From Blastocatellia bacterium (GTDB taxonomy: Bacteria; Acidobacteriota; Blastocatellia; UBA7656; JADIYM01), in contig JAJTWZ010000043.1 in NCBI GenBank assembly GCA_021463145.1, positions 1-36,684 of the forward strand: 36,684 bases of DNA, read 5' to 3'. The notes beneath the pieces were generated by a model that made no database searches, was not told the DNA's origin, and worked only from the letters and a program-made list of their open reading frames with translations. Within the stretch, counting starts at the first letter, position 1, and each line of letters begins with the position of its first letter. A program made the position numbers and the translations under genes. Shown here in pieces: positions 1 through 8,362 of this stretch.

Positions 1-485
1 AGGGCGGATCGCTTCGCTCACCGCCCTGACCCCCGGCTATCTTCTGTGACCGCTTCGCGGTCAAAGCCGCGACCCCCGGGCCGGCCGTTACGACCGTTTC
101 GCGGTCAAAGCCGCGCCCCACCGAATGAACCCGCCCGAGAGTTTCGTAGCAGATCCCCACGCGCCTGCGGCGCGCCCCGTCGGACGAAACGAGCAGTGTT
201 TAAGGTCCGCGGGCCAATCTGAAGCGCCGGAGCAACGGTGTTTCCTGTCAACGTGGAAATGCTTCGAGCTTGGCCTTTCTAGAGGCAAACGGGTCCGCGA
301 CCGCGGAGCGGTCGATGCAAGAGCAGGGGGTCGTGCGCTGACGAATTTAGTGAGCCTACGCGCGCGACCCGAGGGACGGCCGCAATCGAGGCACGACCTC
401 CGTCAACCACAAACCAGGGACGTCTCGCGAAATCGCATTTCTCGAGTCACAGAGTCCGGCCGAAGCTCGGTGTCCACTTCACGCG
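1..485. repeat. Intergenic repeat cluster 1 (modules A, B, C)
   Basis: No credible gene lies here; open frames on both strands are short and Arg/Ser-rich. The stretch holds repeat modules that recur near the other end of the window: module A (about 5-62), module B (about 141-190) and module C (about 224-314). Hairpins of the form GACCGC-N3-GCGGTC occur at 48-62 (loop TTC), 92-106 (loop TTC, one G-T pair) and 299-313 (loop GGA). Positions 48-75 and 92-119 are near-identical direct repeats 44 bp apart. Bases 1-7 and 21-27 are also an inverted repeat (AGGGCGG/CCGCCCT). From about 330 to 485 I see nothing recognisable. Function unknown; REP/BIME-like elements are the nearest known type. Confidence 0.8.
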
Positions 486-2096
486 CTAGTCCTGGAACCT
501 CAGCATAAGCGGATGCGCGAGCACGTCCTTCGCTTCCTGCTCGGGCGAGTCCGCGATCAACGCGCTGAGCTGCTTGCAGGCGTGCGCATCGATGCCGAGA
601 GCGAAATTCCCGGTCACTATCTTGAACTTCTTCGACACCTGCGCCGAGAGGTAGTTCGCTACCACAAGCGCCGCGCGTCGCGGCAGGGGCGCTTTCCGGC
701 GGCCGAGCGCGACGCAGGCCTCGTCCTTGAGCGGCTGGCCGAGATCGAACTCGGAGCCACGCTGCCCCGTGGCAATCTCGGCGACGATCGAGATGGCCGT
801 CTCGTTGCCGCTGTCGAGCATCAATTCCATTGCCTGGAACAGATGTCGCTTCAGCGATTCCGTGTCGTCGATCGTGCCTGCCGGGTAAGCGGCCGGATCG
901 ACCGCTCGCACGACATAGGGCACGCATTCGCGCCCTCCCTGGTGCTTCAGGGCCGCCAGGGCAGCCGTCCGCAACTGAGGTTGATCGCTGGTCACGAACC
1001 GCCCGACGGCCTCGATGGCACGCTTCCTCGTGCTGTCGTCGGGCGCATCGATGCGTGACAGCAAATAGAGCAGGTTTCGAGTCAGGTACCAGGGCTGTGC
1101 GCTCGCGACCGACGGCGCAAGACGGTCCACCAGCAGGGGCATCGCTTCGGCGCCGTAGACCTCGAATGCATTGAGGAACAAACGTCGCCGGTCGCGTCGC
1201 TTCTCCTCGGCCAGCACGAGCAAAGCGTCGAACGGGTTCAGATAGCCGAGCGTCCGGACCATCGGCGCCGCCTCCGCCCGCCGCTCCGAATCCTGCAGTA
1301 CTTTGGCCAGCAGTCCCTCGTTGATGTCCGTTTCGCGAACCGCGGCCTGCACCTCGAGGCGTCCTTCGGGCGAGATCTTCAATCTATCGAGCGATTCGTC
1401 GATCAGTGAAAACACGCGTAGCGCCTGCGGCACGCGGCCGGTGTTGAAGATGGCCGCGCCCGCGCGCGCGATCCGGTGAAGTGCCGTGTGGATCGGCAGG
1501 CCGACACGGGTCGACATCGCGGTCTGCAGATCGGCGAAGACGCTCTCGAACACATCGTCTGTCATGTAGGCCTCGTGCTCGAGGCGAGCGATCGCCTTCT
1601 CCTGCCCCGTCTTCAACGGATATCGGGCGCCCTGGATCTCGATCGAGTTCTCTCCGCCAGACGCATCGGCAGCCACCGCGACACTGCGGGCAAGCGAGGA
1701 GCGGAGTTCGCGCAGCCCGGCGTGCAGTCCCCCGGCCTCCGACGACGGACACAGGCTCGAAAGGCCCGGTCCGATCGCGACCAGGAAAGAGTCGGGATCG
1801 AAATCCCTGACGGCATTCGCGCGATGTGCATCGACAATTTTTCGGAGCGCGTTGAGGAAATACACGCTGCGAGGCTGATGCGACAGCCTGGCCCGTTCCT
1901 CACCCCACGCCGCGATGAGCTCGGCGACGTCCGAGGCCTGCACGTGGAATGGCGCTTCCGTTCTGAGCAGCCACGAGAGCGACTCTCCAACGAACATCGA
2001 CGGCCGAACATCGTTGAGGAAGTCGAGGAAATCGCTCCTGGCGCGTAACCCGGCGTCCTGATCGTCTGGTCCTTCCAGCGTCACGTCGTCCGTCAT
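486..2096 (-). CDS. HEAT-like repeat protein of unknown function
   Basis: A 536-residue soluble protein with no signal peptide or membrane segment. I do not recognise a named family. The second half (about residues 290-470) consists of paired amphipathic helices with Leu/Ala spacing, such as a segment beginning RKRAIEAVGRFV followed by RTAALAALKHQGG, as expected of HEAT/armadillo scaffolds. The N-terminal 280 residues are also helical and acidic. The ATG at 2096 is preceded by AAGGTG at a 7-nt spacing, which supports this start. The gene is divergent from the peptide transporter operon, with a 210-bp shared upstream region, and stands alone with a repeat cluster downstream. A scaffold or protein-binding role is inferred from the fold only. 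Confidence 0.8.
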   Translation of the reverse strand: MTDDVTLEGPDDQDAGLRARSDFLDFLNDVRPSMFVGESLSWLLRTEAPFHVQASDVAELIAAWGEERARLSHQPRSVYFLNALRKIVDAHRANAVRDFDPDSFLVAIGPGLSSLCPSSEAGGLHAGLRELRSSLARSVAVAADASGGENSIEIQGARYPLKTGQEKAIARLEHEAYMTDDVFESVFADLQTAMSTRVGLPIHTALHRIARAGAAIFNTGRVPQALRVFSLIDESLDRLKISPEGRLEVQAAVRETDINEGLLAKVLQDSERRAEAAPMVRTLGYLNPFDALLVLAEEKRRDRRRLFLNAFEVYGAEAMPLLVDRLAPSVASAQPWYLTRNLLYLLSRIDAPDDSTRKRAIEAVGRFVTSDQPQLRTAALAALKHQGGRECVPYVVRAVDPAAYPAGTIDDTESLKRHLFQAMELMLDSGNETAISIVAEIATGQRGSEFDLGQPLKDEACVALGRRKAPLPRRAALVVANYLSAQVSKKFKIVTGNFALGIDAHACKQLSALIADSPEQEAKDVLAHPLMLRFQD

Positions 2097-2222
2097 TGGA
2101 ATTCACCTTCCGGCATAGTGAGACTTCGGGAGCGGGTCTACCTTCGCGTTCCGTTGATACTTCGATTGGGACGAACGAGTCAACGCGGCAAAGAGCCCGG
2201 TCAAACACCGCAGATTCGCATT

Positions 2223-2252
2223 TTGGCGCACTTTGTGCCGCTGTGGTATCGT
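2223..2252 (+). promoter_or_regulatory. Candidate sigma70-type promoter of transporter operon
   Basis: A TTGGCG -35-like box at 2223-2228 and a TATCGT -10-like box at 2247-2252 are separated by 18 bp, about 50 bp before the ATG of the binding protein. Each box matches the E. coli consensus at four of six positions, so the call is weak. It is the best spaced pair I saw in the 2097-2306 divergent gap. Confidence 0.25.
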
Positions 2253-2306
2253 GGCGGCGAACTCAGCTCACACCATCTCACCATATCCGACCTGGAGATC
2301 GATGCC

Positions 2307-4121
2307 ATGAAGTTGCGCGCAATCGCGTTTGCTCTCGTGACCGTGTTCTGCATTGCGACTGGATGCTCCGGACCTGCTTCCGGGCCTCCGGGGGCTGGAC
2401 CCACAGGCGTCGCCAACCCGCCTTTCGAGGGTGAACCGCCGGCCGAGCCCTATGTCTACGAGGGAGAGACCGGCGTCTACGGCGGGATGCTCGTCATCCC
2501 AACCGCGCAGGATCCGAAGTCGTTCAACGGTCTTACCGCGGGCGAGACGTCGACGACCGGGATCGTGAATGGTCCCATCTACTCGGCGCTCATCGGATTC
2601 GACAACATCGCGCAGAAGATCGACAACGGCCTCTGCACTTCGATCGAATCGTCGGAAGACAAACTGGTCTGGACGTTCAAGATCCGAAAGGGTGTGAGAT
2701 GGTCCGACGGAGAACCGTTCACGGCGAACGACGTGAAGTTCAACTTCGACGTGGCGTTCGACAAGAACATCGACAATTCGGTCAAGAGTTCATTCGAGCA
2801 GTCGGACGGGACACTTCCCAAGGTCGAGGCCGTCGACGATCTGACGGTCAAATTCACGCTGACGGAGCCGAATGCAATCTTCCTCGACAACGTCGGATCG
2901 ACGTATCTCGTGCCCAGGCACAAGTGGGAAGAGTCGTACAAGAAGGGCGAGTTCGCCGATCGGGCCTTGACGATAGACACAAGGCCCGAAGACGTCGTCG
3001 GCCTGGGACCGTTTCGTCTCAAGGAGTTCGCCTCCGAGCAGCGCGTCCTGATGGAGCGCAACCCGTACTACTGGAAGGTCGACAAGAAGGGCCAGCGTCT
3101 GCCTTACCTCGATCGGGTGATCTTCCGGATCGTTCCGGACATGAACACGATGCTAAGCGTGTTCCAGAATGGCGAAGTCGACATGCACTGGAACGTCAGG
3201 CCCGAAGACTACTCACTGCTCAAGCGCGAGGAGCAGAACGGCGACTACACCGTGCAGGAACTGGGGCCCGGCTACAACGTGCTCTACATCATGGTTAACC
3301 AGAACACCGGTAAGAATAAGGCTGGAAAGCCGAATGTCGACCCGGTGCTCAGCGAGTGGTTCAGGAATGTGAAGTTCCGTAAGGCTCTCGCGCACGCGAT
3401 AGATCGCCAGGCAATCATTACGACTGCGTTCCAGGGACTCGGCACCCCGGTCGAAACATTCTGTCCACCGGCGAACAAAGTCTGGTACGACAAGGATGCG
3501 TCCGTCAGTTACGACTACTCGCCCGACAAGGCGAAGGCGTTGCTCAAGGAGGTCGGCCTCGAAGATCGCGACGGGGACGGCGTAGCCGAAGATGCCGCGG
3601 GCCACAAATGCGCATTCCGGCTCGTCACCAACAGCAACAATCAGGCTCGCGTTGCCGCGGCAACCGTCATCAAGGAGAACCTCAAGGCAGTAGGAATCGA
3701 CATTACGTACCAGGGCGTCGAATTCAACTCGATGGTGGACGCTCTCCAGAAGACTTTCGACTGGGACGCCGCCATCGGCGGTTGGCAGTCCGGAAATCCA
3801 CCCGATCCTGTACTGATGAAGAACATCGTCCTCTCATCCGGGATGCTTCATTTCAGTTTCCCGCTCCAGAAGTCGCCATCGACCGAGTGGGAGAAGCGGA
3901 TCGACGAGCTGATGATGGCCAACGCACGGACGGTCGACCTTGCCGAGCGAAAGAAGCAGTTCTCCGAGGTGCAGCACCTCTGGTCCGAGAACCTCCCCGA
4001 GATCGATCTTCTCGTTCCAAACTATTTCGTGGCCGTCAAGAACAAGGTCGGGAACGTCCGATCGTCTCCGCTGGCGACGTACACCTACTGGAATATCGAC
4101 GAGCTCTACCTCAAGAAGTAG
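2307..4121 (+). CDS. ABC transporter peptide-binding lipoprotein (SBP_bac_5)
   Basis: A 604-residue extracytoplasmic solute-binding protein of the DppA/OppA family, expected to capture di- or oligopeptides for the permeases encoded next. The start is the ATG at 2307, with GGAG at 2294-2297, although the frame stays open upstream to 2118; from here the protein begins with a basic, hydrophobic signal ending IATGC, so Cys20 is the likely lipidated residue (the lipobox is not perfect, Ala at -3). The family core follows, including the conserved WTFKIRKGVRWSDGEPF segment near residue 115-135. An acidic loop DRDGDGVAED near residue 420 resembles a calcium-binding loop, which is common in long members. 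Long for the family (E. coli DppA is about 535). Substrate cannot be fixed from sequence; nickel or sugar specificity exists in this superfamily. Confidence 0.93.
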   Translation: MKLRAIAFALVTVFCIATGCSGPASGPPGAGPTGVANPPFEGEPPAEPYVYEGETGVYGGMLVIPTAQDPKSFNGLTAGETSTTGIVNGPIYSALIGFDNIAQKIDNGLCTSIESSEDKLVWTFKIRKGVRWSDGEPFTANDVKFNFDVAFDKNIDNSVKSSFEQSDGTLPKVEAVDDLTVKFTLTEPNAIFLDNVGSTYLVPRHKWEESYKKGEFADRALTIDTRPEDVVGLGPFRLKEFASEQRVLMERNPYYWKVDKKGQRLPYLDRVIFRIVPDMNTMLSVFQNGEVDMHWNVRPEDYSLLKREEQNGDYTVQELGPGYNVLYIMVNQNTGKNKAGKPNVDPVLSEWFRNVKFRKALAHAIDRQAIITTAFQGLGTPVETFCPPANKVWYDKDASVSYDYSPDKAKALLKEVGLEDRDGDGVAEDAAGHKCAFRLVTNSNNQARVAAATVIKENLKAVGIDITYQGVEFNSMVDALQKTFDWDAAIGGWQSGNPPDPVLMKNIVLSSGMLHFSFPLQKSPSTEWEKRIDELMMANARTVDLAERKKQFSEVQHLWSENLPEIDLLVPNYFVAVKNKVGNVRSSPLATYTYWNIDELYLKK

Positions 4122-4130
4122 ATTGCCTTG

Positions 4131-4159
4131 CCTCCGCGTGGCGATTCGCCGCGCGGAGG
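4131..4159 (+). promoter_or_regulatory. Hairpin burying the permease ribosome binding site
   Basis: In the 48-bp gap between binding protein and first permease, CCTCCGCG (4131-4138) pairs perfectly with CGCGGAGG (4152-4159). A T-G pair and an inner GGCG/CGCC stem around the triloop ATT make a near-continuous 13-pair hairpin. The right arm contains GGAGG (4155-4159), the Shine-Dalgarno sequence for the ATG at 4170. It could both stabilise the upstream message and lower permease translation, giving the excess of binding protein usual for such transporters. Structure is seen; effect is inferred. Confidence 0.7.
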
Positions 4160-4169
4160 CGCGTCGCCC

Positions 4170-5141
4170 ATGAAGACTTTTCTGCTTCGCCGCTTCCTCG
4201 CGATCGTACCGCTCATCCTCGCGGTGACCTTCATCACGCAGGTGCTCCTGATCGCGTCGCCCGGCGACTATTTCTCCACGCTTTCGGAAAGTCCGAGCAT
4301 GACGCCGGAGCGGCTCGAGTTCCTGCGTGCCAAGTACCATCTCGATACCGAGAATGTATTCATACGTTACTGGTACTGGCTGTCTGGAGTGCTGACTGGC
4401 GACTTCGGTTACTCGTTCAAGTACCAGACTAGCGTCTGGTCGCTCATCGGCGACCGCATCCTCAACACGCTGTTGCTCGCAGTCGGCGCGCTGCTCATCT
4501 CGTGGGGACTCGCCATTCCACTCGGCATTCTGTCCGCAGTGAAGAAGGACAGCATCGTCGATCGGCTCGCGGGCGGACTGTCGTTCGTCGGCCTGTCGAT
4601 CCCCAGCGTTTTCTTCTCGCTATTGATGGTGCTGTTTGCCGCCAAGACCGGGCTGTTCCCCGTTGGAGGGCTTCACGATCAGGTGTACTGGGACTTCATG
4701 ACGCCCTGGCAGAAGTTCGTCGACGTGATCTGGCACCTCTTCCTGCCCGCTACCGTGCTCGGCACGATCGGGATGGCGCAGTACATGCGGCAGATGCGAG
4801 CCGAGATGATCGAAACGCTCTCGCAGGACTATATTCGAACCGCGAAAGCGAAGGGGCTTTCGCTGCGGACGGTGCTGTTCCGGCACGCGCTCGGCAACGC
4901 GATCAATCCGCTCATTACTTTGTTCGGGTTCTCGTTCGCCTACCTGCTCTCCGGCGCCTTCATCACGGAATTCGTCTTCGCCTGGCCTGGAATGGGCCGG
5001 CTAACGGTTGACGCGCTCATCATCAAGGACGAACCGCTCGTAATGGCTTCGATAGTGATGGTCACGGTAATGCTCGTCGCCGGCAATCTTCTCGCCGACA
5101 TCCTTCTCGCGGCGGTCGATCCGCGAATCCGACTGGAGTAG
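4170..5141 (+). CDS. ABC transporter permease, DppB/OppB family
   Basis: A 323-residue inner-membrane permease. The N-terminus MKTFLLRRFLAIVPLILAVTFI is the typical first transmembrane helix of DppB/OppB proteins, followed by a periplasmic segment and five more helices. The cytoplasmic EAA loop that contacts the ATPases is visible as RQMRAEMIETLSQDYIRTAKAKG, and the C-terminus DPRIRLE is typical. The start is ATG 4170 rather than the first frame-compatible codon at 4128, because homologues begin here and GGAGG lies ten bases upstream. Length is slightly above DppB (about 339 in E. coli is comparable). It is second in a tightly packed operon and its ribosome site lies in a hairpin. Confidence 0.93.
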   Translation: MKTFLLRRFLAIVPLILAVTFITQVLLIASPGDYFSTLSESPSMTPERLEFLRAKYHLDTENVFIRYWYWLSGVLTGDFGYSFKYQTSVWSLIGDRILNTLLLAVGALLISWGLAIPLGILSAVKKDSIVDRLAGGLSFVGLSIPSVFFSLLMVLFAAKTGLFPVGGLHDQVYWDFMTPWQKFVDVIWHLFLPATVLGTIGMAQYMRQMRAEMIETLSQDYIRTAKAKGLSLRTVLFRHALGNAINPLITLFGFSFAYLLSGAFITEFVFAWPGMGRLTVDALIIKDEPLVMASIVMVTVMLVAGNLLADILLAAVDPRIRLE

Positions 5142-5144
5142 CCG

Positions 5145-6296
5145 GTGCCGTCGAACGCAACGTCTATCGAATCGCCGCCCGACGGGTCCGGGATGCCGTC
5201 CGGATCGGCGTCCGCGGTGGTCAACCGCACCCCGTGGCAGATCCTTTGGCTCAAGCTCGAGCGAAACCGTGTGGCGATGGCGGCGATGTGGTTGCTCGTG
5301 TTGCTCTACGCCCTTGCGGTGTTTGCGGACTTCATCTCGCCGTATTCGTACGACGCACAGGACGCGAAGCGTTCGTTTCATCCACCCCACCTGCTCGGCC
5401 GAATTCACGTGGTCGACGAGCAGGGCAACTGGGGGCGTCCGTTCGTTTACGGCTCGAAGCTTGCGAACGTGTACGACAAGGAGTACTCCGAGGACAGGTC
5501 GGCTAAATATCCGATCCGGCTCTTAGCCGAAGGTAGCGAGTACCGCCTGCTCTGGTTCATTCCGATGAAGACCCACCTCTTCGGCGTCGACGAGCCTGCG
5601 CGGTTGTATCTGTTCGGCGGCGATCAGTTCGGGCGCGACATCCTGTCTCGCATTCTCTATGGCGGCCGGATCTCACTGTCGGTCGGCATCGTCGGAATCG
5701 CCATCTCTACGTCGATCGGCATGCTGGTCGGCGGAATAGCCGGCTATTTCGGGGGCGCGGTGGATTTCGGACTGATGCGGCTCGTGGAGCTGATCCTCGC
5801 GCTGCCCAGCCTCTACCTGATCCTCGTCCTCCGCCAGAGCTTCGGCGCGAACATGTCCTCGACGCAGCTGTATCTGATCATCATTCTCATTCTGTCCTTC
5901 ATAGGATGGGCCTCCATCGCCAGGGTCATCCGCGGCATGGTCCTTTCGATCAAGGAACAGGAGTACGTCATAGCGGCGCAGGCGCTCGGCTTCAGCAGGA
6001 TGTGGATCGTGCTCAGGCACATCCTGCCGAACACTTTGTCGTTCGTGATCGTGACGGCGACGCTCAGCGTGCCGTTCTACATTCTCGGCGAGGTTGCGCT
6101 CTCGTTTCTCGGCGTTGGCGTCCAGGAGCCAGAGGCTTCCTGGGGCAACATGTTGCAGGCGGCGCAGAACCTGAGATACCTGACCGACTACTCGTGGATC
6201 CTGACGCCGGGGGTTTTCATTTTTCTCGCGGTGATGGCGTGGAACGTATTCGGCGACGGACTGCGCGACGCCGCGGATCCGAGGACCGAGCGATGA
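5145..6296 (+). CDS. ABC transporter permease, DppC/OppC family, with long periplasmic insert
   Basis: A 383-residue permease that pairs with the upstream DppB-like subunit. GTG at 5145 is the start: it lies three bases after the previous stop, with GGAG at 5135-5138 and a six-base spacing. An N-terminal tail rich in Pro, Ser and Gly precedes the first helix (about residues 44-62). About 90 residues (roughly 64-150, including RIHVVDEQGNWGRPF and the LFGVDEPARLYLFGGDQFGRD region) then lie outside before the five-helix core. Standard DppC proteins are about 300 residues, so the insert explains the extra length. The EAA loop is visible (VIRGMVLSIKEQEYVIAAQALG). The end overlaps the next gene by ATGA. 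Confidence 0.93.
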   Translation: MPSNATSIESPPDGSGMPSGSASAVVNRTPWQILWLKLERNRVAMAAMWLLVLLYALAVFADFISPYSYDAQDAKRSFHPPHLLGRIHVVDEQGNWGRPFVYGSKLANVYDKEYSEDRSAKYPIRLLAEGSEYRLLWFIPMKTHLFGVDEPARLYLFGGDQFGRDILSRILYGGRISLSVGIVGIAISTSIGMLVGGIAGYFGGAVDFGLMRLVELILALPSLYLILVLRQSFGANMSSTQLYLIIILILSFIGWASIARVIRGMVLSIKEQEYVIAAQALGFSRMWIVLRHILPNTLSFVIVTATLSVPFYILGEVALSFLGVGVQEPEASWGNMLQAAQNLRYLTDYSWILTPGVFIFLAVMAWNVFGDGLRDAADPRTER

Positions 6297-7297
6297 GTGC
6301 GGAGGCCGCCGCAGGGCGCCCGTTGTTGTCGATTCGGGACCTCAGGACGTACTTCCATACGTCCGACGGCATCGCCCGATCGGTTGACGGCGTTTCATTC
6401 GACATATTTCCGGGGGAGACGCTCGCGGTCGTTGGCGAGTCCGGCTGCGGCAAGTCCGTCACTGCTTTCACGATCATGGGTCTCGTTCCGGTTCCACCGG
6501 GCCGAGTGGAGGGAGGCGAGATTCTCCTTGGGGACCGTGATCTGCTGAAGTTGCCGGAGTCGGCGATGCGCGACGTGCGGGGCAACGACATCTCGATGGT
6601 CTTTCAGGAACCGATGACGTCGCTGAATCCTATCCTTACGATCGGGCGCCAGATTTCGGAAGCGATTCTCAGGCACAAGGACGTCACGAAAGTAGAGGCG
6701 CGGCGCCTTTCGATCGAGATGCTCTCCCGAGTCGGCATCCCATCGCCCGAGCGGCGAGCGGACGAGTACCCACACCAGCTCTCGGGTGGAATGAAGCAAC
6801 GGGCGATGATCGCAATGGCGCTCGTGTGCCGGCCCAGGCTCCTGATCGCCGACGAGCCGACGACGGCGCTCGACGTTACGATTCAGTCGCAGATACTCGA
6901 TCTGCTCAACGACCTGCGTGAGGAGTTCGAGATGTCGGTGCTGCTCATCACGCACGATCTCGGTGTAGTGGCGGAAGTGGCTGACCGGGTGATCGTGATG
7001 TACGCGGGAAAGGTGGTCGAGTCGGCCGGCGTCGTGGATCTGTTCGAACGGCCGGGACATCCGTACACTCGGGCGCTTTTCAGGTCACTGCCTTCGCTCG
7101 AGCATCGCGGGGAAGCTCTGCAAGTCATTCCGGGCAACGTCCCCAACCCGCTCGACTTCCCGTCCGGATGCAGGTTCCGCACGCGTTGCCCCATCGCGAG
7201 GCCGGAATGCGCGACGACGGATCCGCAGCTGATTGAGGCCGCGCCGCGGCATCTGGTCGCGTGCCCGTTCTCGAGCGATGGAGGCGACGCGCAATGA
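6293..7297 (+). CDS. Peptide ABC transporter ATP-binding protein, DppD/OppD family
   Basis: A 334-residue ATPase subunit. Walker A is GESGCGKS near residue 45, the signature LSGGMKQR near residue 163, and Walker [13 protein letters not shown] follows, with a His switch in LLITHDLG. The C-terminal oligopeptide/dipeptide domain has a Cys cluster ([14 protein letters not shown]) typical of DppD/DppF proteins, some of which hold an iron-sulfur cluster. I chose ATG 6293, which overlaps the permease stop as ATGA, over the long upstream frame that is only a shadow of the permease. Coupled translation with the permease is likely. It would form a heterodimer with the next protein. Confidence 0.94.
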   Translation: MSAEAAAGRPLLSIRDLRTYFHTSDGIARSVDGVSFDIFPGETLAVVGESGCGKSVTAFTIMGLVPVPPGRVEGGEILLGDRDLLKLPESAMRDVRGNDISMVFQEPMTSLNPILTIGRQISEAILRHKDVTKVEARRLSIEMLSRVGIPSPERRADEYPHQLSGGMKQRAMIAMALVCRPRLLIADEPTTALDVTIQSQILDLLNDLREEFEMSVLLITHDLGVVAEVADRVIVMYAGKVVESAGVVDLFERPGHPYTRALFRSLPSLEHRGEALQVIPGNVPNPLDFPSGCRFRTRCPIARPECATTDPQLIEAAPRHLVACPFSSDGGDAQ

Positions 7298-8334
7298 TCA
7301 AGCCCGGTGCTCGTCCGCTGCTCGAGGTTGCTAATCTCCAGAAGTTCTACCCGATCAGGAAGGGTCTGATCCCGCGTGTCGTGGGCAACGTGCAGGCCGT
7401 GGGCGACGTTTCGTTCTCGGTAGCAGAGCAGGAAACTCTCGGGCTCGTGGGCGAGTCCGGTTGCGGGAAAACGACTGTCGGACGGTGCGTGCTTCGTCTG
7501 ATCGAGCCGACTGGCGGCTCGGTGAGATTCGACGGTGCGGACGTACTGGCTCTTTCGAGCGGCGAGTTGCGCGGGTTGCGCCGCCGGATGCAGATCATCT
7601 TCCAGGATCCGTATTCGTCCCTGAATCCGCGCCACACCGTTGCGGAGACCGTCGGCGATGCAATGCGCCTTCACGGTATCGTCAAGTCGCGCGCTGCCGT
7701 ACGCGATCGCGTTTCGCAGTTACTCGAACGTGTCGGACTCAATCGGAACTACATCAACCGTTATCCGCACGAGTTTTCCGGTGGACAGCGGCAGCGAATC
7801 GGTATCGCGCGCGCTCTTGCCGTCGAACCCGAGTTCATCGTTTGCGACGAGGCGGTTTCGGCGCTCGACGTCTCGATACAGGCTCAGATTCTCAACCTGC
7901 TCTCGGAACTCCAGCGGGAAATGAAGCTCGCCTACCTTTTCATTGCGCACGATCTGTCGGTTGTGCGGCACATATCGGATCGAATCGCGGTGATGTATCT
8001 CGGCCATATCGTAGAGGAGGCGGGCACCGACGACCTGTTCGCCTCTCCGGCGCATCCCTACACGAGGGCGCTGCTCTCGGCCATTCCGATACCGGTGCCG
8101 AAACGCGCTCGTACGAACATCCCGCTCGAGGGAGATGTGCCGTCGCCGATAGACCCGCCAAGCGGTTGTCATTTCCGAACCCGCTGCCCGCTCGCAACCG
8201 CGGAGTGCGCCGAGGCCCGGCCGCCCCTGGTCGAGATCGGACCGGGACATCGAGCGGCGTGCATTCACCTGGATAGAATCGATGAGCTGCCGATGCCGTT
8301 TGCGTCCAGCCTCGCGCGTGAGGGCTCCAGGTGA
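7294..8334 (+). CDS. Peptide ABC transporter ATP-binding protein, DppF/OppF family
   Basis: A 346-residue ATPase subunit, partner of the DppD-like protein. Walker A GESGCGKT, the DppF-typical [15 protein letters not shown]-loop segment, signature [15 protein letters not shown], Walker [15 protein letters not shown] and the HDLSVV switch are all present, followed by the Cys-containing C-terminal domain ([14 protein letters not shown]). The start ATG 7294 overlaps the preceding stop as ATGA; an in-frame GTG at 7261 lies inside the upstream gene and is less likely. The last codons form the left arm of a hairpin that hides the ribosome site of the downstream kinase. Confidence 0.94.
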   Translation: MIKPGARPLLEVANLQKFYPIRKGLIPRVVGNVQAVGDVSFSVAEQETLGLVGESGCGKTTVGRCVLRLIEPTGGSVRFDGADVLALSSGELRGLRRRMQIIFQDPYSSLNPRHTVAETVGDAMRLHGIVKSRAAVRDRVSQLLERVGLNRNYINRYPHEFSGGQRQRIGIARALAVEPEFIVCDEAVSALDVSIQAQILNLLSELQREMKLAYLFIAHDLSVVRHISDRIAVMYLGHIVEEAGTDDLFASPAHPYTRALLSAIPIPVPKRARTNIPLEGDVPSPIDPPSGCHFRTRCPLATAECAEARPPLVEIGPGHRAACIHLDRIDELPMPFASSLAREGSR

Positions 8335-8355
8335 ATCGCCGCGCGGACCTGGAGC
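8324..8355 (+). promoter_or_regulatory. Hairpin linking ATPase end to kinase ribosome site
   Basis: GCTCCAGGT (8324-8332), within the last codons of the DppF-like gene, pairs perfectly over nine bases with ACCTGGAGC (8347-8355) across a 14-nt loop. The right arm contains GGAG (8351-8354), which is the Shine-Dalgarno sequence for the kinase ATG at 8363. Ribosomes finishing the ATPase gene would melt the left arm, so kinase translation is probably coupled to transporter translation. Pairing is seen; coupling is inferred. Confidence 0.65.
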
Positions 8356-8362
8356 TTGATAG

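Noticed and set aside
88-288. Small minus-strand proteins encoded in repeat modules (similar peptides at 13367-13642 and 36281-36682)
   Set aside because: The shared peptides result from module C being repeated; frames differ in length and break elsewhere, and no ribosome sites were seen.
403-927. 174-codon minus-strand frame overlapping the HEAT-like gene
   Set aside because: Out-of-frame shadow with high Arg content; the HEAT-like frame has normal composition and a ribosome site.
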